Source: SAR116 cluster bacterium AG-426-B08
Lineage (GTDB): Bacteria > Pseudomonadota > Alphaproteobacteria > Puniceispirillales > Marisalimonadaceae
DNA: 37,993 nt
Direction of reading: 5' to 3'
Assembly (NCBI GenBank): GCA_003213175.1
Contig: QCNN01000009.1
Coordinates: forward strand, 1-37,993
The notes under the pieces were generated by a model, which saw only the letters and a list, made by a program, of their open reading frames with translations, did no database searches and was not told the DNA's origin. Numbering within the stretch: the stretch's first letter is position 1; every line of letters starts with the position of its first letter. Both the position numbers and the translations under genes were made by a program. This document shows positions 30,359-36,505 of this stretch, in pieces.

Positions 30359-31297
30359 TTATTTTTTTTCCACTTTTTTCATCCAATGATTAACTAGACG
30401 CCTTGCTATAGAATCAACCCTTGGCAATTTAAAACCATCAATAATTTTAGGATGTTTTAATTCTTTCAAGTGTTCAAGACGGAACCAGTGAGCATCCTCA
30501 ATTTCATTATAATCAATACGTAAATCTTGGTTATCTGCCTCTGCAAAAAAACCTAACATTAAAGAAGCAGGAAAAGGCCACGGTTGAGAACCAAAGTATG
30601 CGATATTTTTAATCCTTACACCAGACTCCTCAAAAACTTCTCTTTGGACTGCCTGCTCAAGAGTTTCACCAGGTTCAACAAACCCTGCAAGTGTGCTATA
30701 CATTTTTTCTGGAAAACGTGACGACCTCCCCAGTAAAATTTCTTCTTTATAAGACACAAGTGTGATTATTGCGGGATCTGTTCTTGGAAAATGACTTGTG
30801 TTACAACTTTTATTTGAACATTTTAATACAAAACCAGCTTCTGCTGTTTTATTTTTTGACCCACAGACACTACAATAATTGTTTTTTAAATGCCAAAATG
30901 TCATTCCTTTAGCTAATGCTAATAGCGAACTTTCTAATTCACCTAAAAAACTTCCGTAAAATCTCAATTCTTCACAAAATATTTCCTTTTTGTTAATATA
31001 AGATGGAATATGATTTAATTTTTCACAGAGGTTTATGGAGAAATAGAAAATATCATTTACTTTTCCTAAAAAAATTAAATTTTCAAGGCTTATATTCGAG
31101 ATAATTAGCTCCAAATCAACTCTATTGATAATCAGTGCATCAATATCTTCATTATTTTTAATAAAAAGGTTTTTTGTATCCCAGACTGGAACAAATTTAG
31201 AATTTTTACTTTTAAAAATATTATTTAAAAATAAACTATTTGTCCTTAACTCTGAACACCTCTCTATCTTACTACTAGTGTATAATACTTTATTCAT
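30359..31297 (-). CDS. nudC: NAD+/NADH diphosphatase NudC (also RNA deNADding)
   Basis: Nudix hydrolase that splits NAD(H) into NMN(H) and AMP; the E. coli enzyme also removes NAD caps from RNA. The 312-residue protein has the zinc ribbon with Cys142, Cys145, Cys160 and Cys165, the Nudix box GFVEPGETLEQAVQREVFEE (205-224, continuing SG) with Glu220, Glu223 and Glu224, and the NudC-specific SQPWPFPASLM (237-247). The N-terminal 130 residues form the poorly conserved NUDIX-like domain. The ATG has only a very close AAGG upstream. It is first in a two-gene operon with the ene-reductase and divergent from the bactofilin gene. Confidence 0.93.
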   Translation of the reverse strand: MNKVLYTSSKIERCSELRTNSLFLNNIFKSKNSKFVPVWDTKNLFIKNNEDIDALIINRVDLELIISNISLENLIFLGKVNDIFYFSINLCEKLNHIPSYINKKEIFCEELRFYGSFLGELESSLLALAKGMTFWHLKNNYCSVCGSKNKTAEAGFVLKCSNKSCNTSHFPRTDPAIITLVSYKEEILLGRSSRFPEKMYSTLAGFVEPGETLEQAVQREVFEESGVRIKNIAYFGSQPWPFPASLMLGFFAEADNQDLRIDYNEIEDAHWFRLEHLKELKHPKIIDGFKLPRVDSIARRLVNHWMKKVEKK

Positions 31298-31450
31298 TAC
31301 CTTAGTTGTTTATTAGTCTAACTATAACAATGATTCTCTTTTATAAAAATTTTAATTTTTGACATACAAACTATTTATAAAAAAAATCAATAATTTCAAT
31401 ATTTTAAAAAAAATTCTTGAAGTTTCTTTTGTTCTTAGCAATATATACGA

Positions 31451-31864
31451 ATGATTAAAATTAGCAGAATTTCTTCTCCTTTAAAAGAAAAAATCAAAAA
31501 TGTTGATACTTGTTCTCAACTAGATGGCGATGGTTTATTTGAAGGAAAATATACTACTACAGGAACAGTACTTTTAAGAAATGGTTTTGTGGGAAGTTTA
31601 ACATCAGATCAAACCATTGTGGACTCTAATGGTAATTTTGATGGCGACTTATCCTGTTCTGAACTTATTATATCAGGAACTGTTAATGGCAAAATAAAAG
31701 CTGATAGTATAATCATAATGGAAACTGGTAAAATTTCAGGTGATATAAGTTACAAGCAAATTGCTGTTTTTGAGGGTGGTATTATTGACGTGGCTGGTAT
31801 GAAGCCACACAATGATACAAAATCTGATAAAGTTATTGAAATACCAAAAAAATCTATTAGCTAG
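31451..31864 (+). CDS. Bactofilin (polymer-forming cytoskeletal protein)
   Basis: Bactofilins assemble into nucleotide-free filaments at the inner membrane and place wall-modifying enzymes or organise curvature and stalks. The 137-residue protein is a short right-handed beta-helix: repeated hydrophobic-glycine rungs such as GDGLFEGKYTTTGTVLLRNG, GNFDGDLSCSELIISGTVNG and GKISGDISYKQIAVFEGGII (about 24-117), with short disordered ends. No transmembrane segment is seen. Unlike many bactofilin genes it is not beside an M23 peptidase. The 153 bp upstream gap (31298-31450) contains no convincing promoter pair and no Shine-Dalgarno. Confidence 0.85.
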   Translation: MIKISRISSPLKEKIKNVDTCSQLDGDGLFEGKYTTTGTVLLRNGFVGSLTSDQTIVDSNGNFDGDLSCSELIISGTVNGKIKADSIIIMETGKISGDISYKQIAVFEGGIIDVAGMKPHNDTKSDKVIEIPKKSIS

Positions 31865-31873
31865 TAGAAGATT

Positions 31874-32062
31874 TCAAATTTTAATTACGAACTCTAACCC
31901 TGAATGATTGCAAACATATAGGTTTGGTTTAATCTTACTAAATCTTAAAATGATATCATTAAGCTCTACATCTATTCCTTTTGGATGCATCCTAACTACT
32001 CTTGCTTTATTTGTTTTTTCTGTATCTGTGCAAGAAACAGAAACTATTTGATTTAAATACAT
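31874..32062 (-). CDS. Small protein of unknown function (62 aa)
   Basis: I do not recognise this family. The frame starts with ATG, has GGAG 7 nt upstream, and is the last gene of the tusA-plsC-DUF2237 operon (13 bp after the preceding stop), which supports its being real. The product is predicted to be soluble and all-beta: MYLNQIVSVSCTD, ARVVRMHPKGIDVELNDIIL and RFSKIKPNLYVCNHSGLEFV. It has two cysteines (11 and 51), no membrane span and no signal peptide. The VELND..LRF..IKP rhythm suggests a small barrel, perhaps nucleic-acid binding, but that is only an impression. Confidence 0.62.
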   Translation of the reverse strand: MYLNQIVSVSCTDTEKTNKARVVRMHPKGIDVELNDIILRFSKIKPNLYVCNHSGLEFVIKI

Positions 32063-32075
32063 TACTTATCTCCTG

Positions 32076-32489
32076 TTATGATTGCAAAGAAAATTTCTTG
32101 AGTGTATCAATATCAATTAAGGACAAAGTTAAAATATTTGTAGATTCTAATTTAACTAATGGAGCTTTGCCATTCAAAAATGCCTCTTTCCACCTTGAAG
32201 CACATAAGCACCAATGATCATTTTTTTTGAGCCCAGGAAAATTGTATTCCATTATAGGAGTACTTAAATCATTTCCAACATGTTTACTATAGTCTAAAAA
32301 CTCATCTGTCATAATACAACAAACAGTATGTAATCCAAAATCTTGATCATCCGTATTACAAAAGCCATCTCTAAAGAATCCTGTAATTTTAGTATTTCTT
32401 ATTAATTCAGACTGGCAGTTACATAACTCAAGTTTATTACCTAAAACATTAAGTTGATCATTTCTTTTTTTTTTAAAAAATCCATCCAT
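32076..32489 (-). CDS. DUF2237-family protein
   Basis: A 137-residue protein of a widespread family of unknown function. Conserved family features are NVLGNKLELC (about 14-23), TGFFRDGFCNTDDQDFGLHT (about 36-55), VCCIMTDEFL, GNDLSTPIMEYNFPGLKKND and WCLCASRWKEA (about 93-103), followed by a hydrophobic C-terminal segment. The many conserved cysteines, tryptophans and acidic residues hint at metal or cofactor binding. The ATG directly abuts the stop codon of plsC (TAAATG), so translation is coupled. Confidence 0.85.
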   Translation of the reverse strand: MDGFFKKKRNDQLNVLGNKLELCNCQSELIRNTKITGFFRDGFCNTDDQDFGLHTVCCIMTDEFLDYSKHVGNDLSTPIMEYNFPGLKKNDHWCLCASRWKEAFLNGKAPLVKLESTNILTLSLIDIDTLKKFSLQS

Positions 32490-33245
32490 TTATCTTTCTT
32501 TCTCAATAAGTTTTTTTGTTGCATTCTCTATTTTGCTTTCTAAAATTTGCATAAAATCATTTTTACTCAACCCTACTGGAATTTCATCTAATATCTCAAT
32601 ACTTACAGAATTTGATTTTAAATTATTTGTATACTTTAAAAAACTATTTTTTGGCCAAAACATACCGGCATTATGTGCAACAGGCACTATGGGAAGGTTT
32701 GATTGTTTATACATAAAATAAACGCCCGGTAAGTAGGGATACTTTTTTGTATTAGCATCAATCGGTACTCTTGTTCCTTGAGGAAAAATCATAATGGATC
32801 GACCTTTTTCTGATGCTTTTTTAGCTTTAACTGAAATTTTTTTTAATGAAGCTAAAGTATTTTCTCTTGAAATAGCTATTGAACCTCCAATCAAGAAATA
32901 TAAACCAATAATTGGAAGAAAAATTAATTCTTTTTTCAAAACAATTGCTGGCATTTTAAAAAAATCCGTGCAGAAAACTGTTTCCCATGCAGAGTGATGT
33001 TTAACCGCATAAATAACTTGTTTTTTTGTATTAAGTTTTCCAATAATATTTATATCTAATCTTAAACAAATTTTCATTCCACTTTTTAAAATCATTCCCC
33101 ATAGTTTACTTACGATTCTCATCCCTTTATAAGAAAACAACAAAAGTGGCAAGCATAACAATACTAAAACAATTGTTAGGAAATAAAAATAGATATTAAA
33201 TAAAATTGATTTAATAATATGTTCAAATCTTATAGAGTTATTCAT
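32490..33245 (-). CDS. plsC: 1-acyl-sn-glycerol-3-phosphate acyltransferase
   Basis: Membrane-bound acyltransferase that makes phosphatidic acid from lysophosphatidic acid in phospholipid synthesis. The 251-residue protein has an N-terminal hydrophobic region (about 11-38), the acyltransferase motif KHHSAWET (about 82-89, H-X4-E in place of the common H-X4-D), a substrate motif SRENTLASLKK (about 126-136) and FPQGTRV (about 155-161, the EGTR motif with Gln). VPVAHNAGMFWPKNSF follows as in the alphaproteobacterial branch. It lies 4 nt after the tusA-like gene and abuts DUF2237. Confidence 0.9.
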   Translation of the reverse strand: MNNSIRFEHIIKSILFNIYFYFLTIVLVLLCLPLLLFSYKGMRIVSKLWGMILKSGMKICLRLDINIIGKLNTKKQVIYAVKHHSAWETVFCTDFFKMPAIVLKKELIFLPIIGLYFLIGGSIAISRENTLASLKKISVKAKKASEKGRSIMIFPQGTRVPIDANTKKYPYLPGVYFMYKQSNLPIVPVAHNAGMFWPKNSFLKYTNNLKSNSVSIEILDEIPVGLSKNDFMQILESKIENATKKLIEKER

Positions 33246-33249
33246 GTAA

Positions 33250-33480
33250 CTATTTTTTCATAATTTTAAACATAAATTTTCCATCACTTTTGTTTGTAAT
33301 ATCAAGTTTCAATCCTTCATTATTACATAAATGCTTAAAATCTATTGGACTAGCAGGATCATCACATATGAAGATATGTTCTTCGTTGAAATCTATATTT
33401 TTGATTACTCTTTTAGCTTTCAAAACAGGCAAAGGACACTTTAAACCAGTATAATCATGAGTATTCAAATATCCCTCCAT
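33250..33480 (-). CDS. TusA/SirA/YeeD-family sulfur carrier protein
   Basis: Small sulfurtransferase-like protein with the defining CPxP motif (Cys15-Pro-Leu-Pro18, followed by VLKAKR), which carries persulfide sulfur in tRNA thiolation or sulfur trafficking. The protein is 76 residues from ATG 33480. However, a promoter at 33489-33516 would start transcription within about 2-3 nt of this ATG, and GGAGG (33474-33478) sits 5 nt before an in-frame TTG at 33468. So the true start may be that TTG (72 residues), or the mRNA is leaderless. It heads the plsC operon. The C-terminal half is typical of the fold (CDDPASPIDFKHLCNNEG). Confidence 0.88.
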   Translation of the reverse strand: MEGYLNTHDYTGLKCPLPVLKAKRVIKNIDFNEEHIFICDDPASPIDFKHLCNNEGLKLDITNKSDGKFMFKIMKK

Positions 33481-33488
33481 AAAAATTA

Positions 33489-33516
33489 TTTATATTAATT
33501 AACAAATTTTTGTCAA
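33489..33516 (-). promoter_or_regulatory. Near-consensus promoter of the tusA-plsC operon
   Basis: On the minus strand a perfect TTGACA (33511-33516) and TATAAA (33489-33494, five of six) are separated by 16 nt. The predicted start is around 33482-33483, right at the annotated ATG (33480). It is the strongest sigma70-type promoter match I found in the window. A TATAAT at 33526-33531 on the plus strand may belong to the divergent J-domain gene, but its -35 is not clear. Confidence 0.65.
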
Positions 33517-33561
33517 AAAGTATTGTATAATTGGAAATAAGATTTTTAAAAATAATTTGTT

Positions 33562-34302
33562 ATGAATATTTGGGGAAAACTTTTAGGAAGTACTGGAGGA
33601 TACGCCTTAGGAGGACCATTGGGTGCTCTATTAGGTGTAATTGCTGGACACGCAATTGATAAAATTAAAAATAAAAAGTTACCAGAACAAATGGTTGTAA
33701 AACAAATTGGATTTACAATTGGAGTAATTGCTTTATCAGCTAAAATGGCAAAAGCTGATGGAAAAGTCACAAGAGAAGAGATCTTATCTTTTAAAAGACA
33801 AGTAACAATTCCTAAAAAAGAAATAAATAATTTAGGAAAAATTTGGAATTTAGCTAAAAAATCAACTGCAGGGTATGAAATTTATGCTTCTCAACTAGCA
33901 AAGTTATTTGAACCTAAGTCTCAAGTGCTAGAACAATTAATATTTGTTCTTTACAACATAGCTATGTCAGATGGGAAAATCACGATTGAAGAAATGAGTT
34001 ATTTAGAAAATGTATCTAATATTTTTGGTTTTAATGAAAATGATTTTAATAGAATCAGGTATCATTATGAAGAAAATATGAGTGATCCATATAAAACTCT
34101 TGGAGTCGAACCACATACTAATATTAGAGAGATAAAAAATAAATGGATAAAAATGTCGAAGGAAATTCACCCTGACAAACTTTTAGCTTCAGGTGTACCA
34201 AAGGAATTTATAAACAAAAATACTAAAAAATTACAAGATATCAATAATGCTTGGGAAAAAATAAAAAAACAGAAAAATAATTCTAATTTTTTACAGAGTT
34301 GA
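33562..34302 (+). CDS. TerB/J-domain co-chaperone, DjlA-like
   Basis: A 246-residue protein with three parts: an N-terminal glycine-rich hydrophobic segment (about 8-32, GSTGGYALGGPLGALLGVIAGH) that may anchor it to the membrane; a TerB-like helical domain (about 50-170) with the typical MAKADGKVTREE and AMSDGKITIEE acidic repeats; and a C-terminal J domain (about 176-240) with HPD at 203-205. J domains stimulate DnaK ATPase. This layout is that of DjlA, thought to work with DnaK in envelope stress. It lies immediately upstream of rnpB. Confidence 0.9.
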   Translation: MNIWGKLLGSTGGYALGGPLGALLGVIAGHAIDKIKNKKLPEQMVVKQIGFTIGVIALSAKMAKADGKVTREEILSFKRQVTIPKKEINNLGKIWNLAKKSTAGYEIYASQLAKLFEPKSQVLEQLIFVLYNIAMSDGKITIEEMSYLENVSNIFGFNENDFNRIRYHYEENMSDPYKTLGVEPHTNIREIKNKWIKMSKEIHPDKLLASGVPKEFINKNTKKLQDINNAWEKIKKQKNNSNFLQS

Positions 34303-34326
34303 CATATTTGAAAATAAAATTACTTT
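34299..34326 (+). promoter_or_regulatory. Probable rnpB promoter
   Basis: A perfect TTGACA (34299-34304) overlaps the last codons of the J-domain gene. TACTTT (34321-34326) follows after 16 nt, and a start 7 nt beyond it falls at 34333, the first base of the RNase P RNA P1 helix. The agreement between promoter position and the RNA 5' end supports both calls. Confidence 0.65.
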
Positions 34327-34332
34327 TGAGTC

Positions 34333-34669
34333 GAGAGAGCTATGTAGTTGCTATGTATTAGAGGAAAGTCCGGACTCCACAGAAAAAAAGTGCTGGATAA
34401 CTTCCAGCGGGGGCAACCCTAGGGAAAGTGCAACAGAAATAATACCGCCATGATTTTGGTAAGGGTGAAATGGTGTGGTAAGAGCACACCGCGTTTATAG
34501 CGATATAAATGGCAGTGCAAACCCCACTTGGAGCAAGACCAAATAGAAGAAACAATAAGTTTTTCTGCTTAGTTTCTTGGGTGGGTCGCTAGAAAAACTT
34601 GGTAACAAGTTTTCGAGATGAATAACTACAATCATATAATGATACAGAATCCGGCTTATCAGCTCTCTC
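34333..34669 (+). ncRNA. rnpB: RNase P RNA (class A)
   Basis: Catalytic RNA that matures tRNA 5' ends. Recognised by its universally conserved pieces in order: GAGGAAAGTCCGGACTCC (about 34361-34378), GGGGCAACCC, AGGGTGAAATGGTGTGGTAA followed by GAGCACACCG, GGCAGTGCAAACCCCAC, GGAGCAAGACCAAATAG, GATGAATAACTACA, and ACAGAATCCGGCTTA near the 3' end. The terminal helix P1 is a perfect 9-bp pairing of GAGAGAGCT (34333-34341) with AGCTCTCTC (34661-34669), which sets the ends. About 337 nt, somewhat shorter than in E. coli. No U-rich intrinsic terminator follows, so the mature 3' end probably comes from processing. Confidence 0.97.
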
Positions 34670-34704
34670 ATAAATTTTTAACAAAAGTATAAAATTTTAA
34701 TTTT

Positions 34705-34738
34705 CCCATTGACACCCATAAAAACCCATGTTATCCCA
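34705..34738 (+). promoter_or_regulatory. Four CCCA boxes (10-bp period): probable MraZ operator over the mraZ promoter
   Basis: CCCA occurs at 34705-34708, 34715-34718, 34725-34728 and 34735-34738, a period of exactly 10 bp. Read on the minus strand these are four TGGG repeats separated by 6 nt. MraZ of E. coli binds TGGGN direct repeats separated by 5 nt, that is, the same 10-bp period, upstream of its own gene. A TTGACA (34709-34714) and a TTATCC/TATCCC at 16-17 nt spacing (34731-34737) interleave with the boxes, so a bound protein would block RNA polymerase. Together they imply that mraZ represses its own operon. Confidence 0.75.
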
Positions 34739-34778
34739 TTTATTTAAATAAGATTTGAGGTTTCTCGGTAATTAATCA

Positions 34779-35240
34779 ATGTTTCTATCAACCTCACATA
34801 ATAAAATAGATAAGAAAGGCAGAGTATCCGTTCCTGCCACATATAGAAATCAACTGGAAATTGAGGGAGGTTCATTAATTTTATTTCAAAGTTTACAATT
34901 TAAATGTTTAGAGGGAACAACTGTAAAAAGAATGAAGCAATACATTGACGCTATAGATGACCTAGATGCTATGTCTAATGAAGCATCAATTTTAAGAATG
35001 ATGATGGCTGATTCATTTGAACTAAAATATGATAGTGAAGGAAGAGTGGTTGTACCAGACAAATTACTTTCTTTTGCTAAGATAAAAAATACTGCTGTAT
35101 TCATGGGGATTGGTAGGTCTTTTTTGATATGGTCTGATGTAGAATATAAAAACCAATACGATAAAACTCAAAAAATACTTAGTAAAAGTGGTCCTCCAAA
35201 ATTGATTTTAAAAGCTAAGAGAAGTCAAGTTGATGATTGA
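34779..35240 (+). CDS. mraZ: Transcriptional regulator MraZ
   Basis: DNA-binding protein with tandem AbrB-like (SpoVT-type) domains that forms a ring-shaped oligomer and controls the dcw operon. In the 153-residue protein the two half-domains are clear: N-terminal HNKIDKKGRVSVPATYR (about 7-23) and C-terminal DSEGRVVVPDKLL (about 86-98), each with the DxxGRVxxP signature. It is the first gene of a plus-strand operon; its TGA is inside the start of rsmH. The CCCA boxes 40-75 bp upstream are its probable operator. No Shine-Dalgarno stands at the usual distance; a GAGG lies about 20 bp upstream. Confidence 0.95.
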   Translation: MFLSTSHNKIDKKGRVSVPATYRNQLEIEGGSLILFQSLQFKCLEGTTVKRMKQYIDAIDDLDAMSNEASILRMMMADSFELKYDSEGRVVVPDKLLSFAKIKNTAVFMGIGRSFLIWSDVEYKNQYDKTQKILSKSGPPKLILKAKRSQVDD

Positions 35241-36180
35241 TAATGAGATAACACATATACCTGTTCTTATTAATCAAATTATGTATCAAATTAAAGATAT
35301 TAAAAAAGGTCTTTGGATAGATGCAACCTTTGGATTAGGGGGTTATAGTCGATCATTTTTAGAAAATACTAATTGTAATGTTTTTGCCATTGATAGAGAT
35401 CCAGATGTGAAGAAATATGCTAATACTTTAATAAAAGAATTTAAAAATAGATTTGAGTTCAAGTCTGCTAAATTTTCTGACTTAAATAAATTTACACATT
35501 TAAAAAATGTTGTTGGAATTTCCTTTGATCTTGGATTATCGAATTTACAAATTAAAAAATCAGATAGGGGATTTTCCTTTAAACATAATGGTCCATTGGA
35601 TATGAGAATGTCAAAATCTGGATTAAAAGCCGAGGATTTTTTAAAAAATGTTGATGAAAAAACTCTTGCAGATATCTTGTTTGAATTAGGTGATGAGAGG
35701 CATTCTAGAAAAATTGCAAAAGCAATATTTAAGGCAAAAAGAGAAAGCAATATATCTTCGACTTTTAAATTAGCAGAAATTGTTAGAAAAGCTGTGCCTG
35801 GCAACAAATTTAAAATTGATAAAGCAACGAAAACTTTTCAGGCAATTAGGATGTTTTTAAATGACGAATTAAAAGAATTAAATAAAGGATTAATTGCAGC
35901 AGAAAAAATTTTACAACCAAATGGATTACTTGTTGTTGTTTCATTCCACTCTATCGAAGACAGAATAGTTAAAAATTTCTTTTCATTATGTTCTGGAAAA
36001 TCTAAAAGTTTTTCTAAGTTTTTTCCGGAAGATAAAAGAAACAAAAGTTTTGAGATATTAACAAAAAAACCTTTAGTTCCTACACAAGAGGAAATTTATA
36101 ATAATCCTAAATCAAGATCTGCTAAACTTAGAATAGCAATTCGAACCTCGTCAGATCCAGTCCACGAGGTAGCAGCATGA
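35233..36180 (+). CDS. rsmH: 16S rRNA (cytosine1402-N4)-methyltransferase RsmH (MraW)
   Basis: SAM-dependent methyltransferase that modifies C1402 in the ribosomal P site. The ATG at 35233 is chosen over a TTG one codon earlier, giving 315 residues that start MIDNEITHIPVL, the family N-terminus. The SAM motif is WIDATFGLGGYSRSFL (about 28-43), and the following acidic residue is seen in VFAIDRDPD. Conserved RsmH segments DMRMSKSG, TFQAIRMFLNDEL and VVSFHSIEDRIVKNFF (about 232-247) are all present. It overlaps mraZ by 8 bases and ftsL by 4 (ATGA), so the three are translated as a unit. Confidence 0.97.
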   Translation: MIDNEITHIPVLINQIMYQIKDIKKGLWIDATFGLGGYSRSFLENTNCNVFAIDRDPDVKKYANTLIKEFKNRFEFKSAKFSDLNKFTHLKNVVGISFDLGLSNLQIKKSDRGFSFKHNGPLDMRMSKSGLKAEDFLKNVDEKTLADILFELGDERHSRKIAKAIFKAKRESNISSTFKLAEIVRKAVPGNKFKIDKATKTFQAIRMFLNDELKELNKGLIAAEKILQPNGLLVVVSFHSIEDRIVKNFFSLCSGKSKSFSKFFPEDKRNKSFEILTKKPLVPTQEEIYNNPKSRSAKLRIAIRTSSDPVHEVAA

Positions 36181-36473
36181 TACGTTATCCATCAGTCTTT
36201 TGGTTTTTTATCATTCTGATTTCTGGGATTTTTATTTACGAAATTAAAAACTTAATAATTCTTAAAGAAAAAAGAATATTAAGTTTAGAACAGCAAATAA
36301 ACATTACAAAAGACAAAATCAAGTTATTTAATGCAGAATTTTCTTATTTATCACGTCCAGAGAGGATAGAACAAGTAGCATTAAATTTATTAGGTATGAA
36401 AAAAATTTTACCGATTGATATTTGGGATATTAGAGATTTATCAACCACGGAAACAAATGAAGATTTTAATTAA
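36177..36473 (+). CDS. ftsL: Cell division protein FtsL-like
   Basis: Small bitopic membrane protein of the divisome; FtsL with FtsQ and FtsB activates septal wall synthesis by FtsWI. The 98-residue product has a short cytoplasmic N-terminus, one membrane span (about 5-22), a heptad-rich coiled coil (about 28-60, ILKEKRILSLEQQINITKDK) and the C-terminal YLSRPERIEQVALNLLGMKK typical of alphaproteobacterial FtsL. The start overlaps the rsmH stop. FtsB/DivIC-like proteins are similar, but the position after rsmH favours FtsL. Normally ftsI would follow; here ftsZ does after 32 bp. Confidence 0.85.
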   Translation: MIRYPSVFWFFIILISGIFIYEIKNLIILKEKRILSLEQQINITKDKIKLFNAEFSYLSRPERIEQVALNLLGMKKILPIDIWDIRDLSTTETNEDFN

Positions 36474-36505
36474 AAAATTTTTATTAATTAAAGAGGAGAT
36501 CAAAA

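Noticed and set aside
31359-31381. TTGACA followed by TATAAA upstream of the bactofilin gene
   Set aside because: The spacing is only 11 nt, too short for a sigma70 promoter, and no better -10 stands at 16-18 nt.
35343-35807. 154-codon open frame on the minus strand, antisense to rsmH
   Set aside because: It is complementary to the conserved SAM-binding and central region of rsmH; no start signal or family features.
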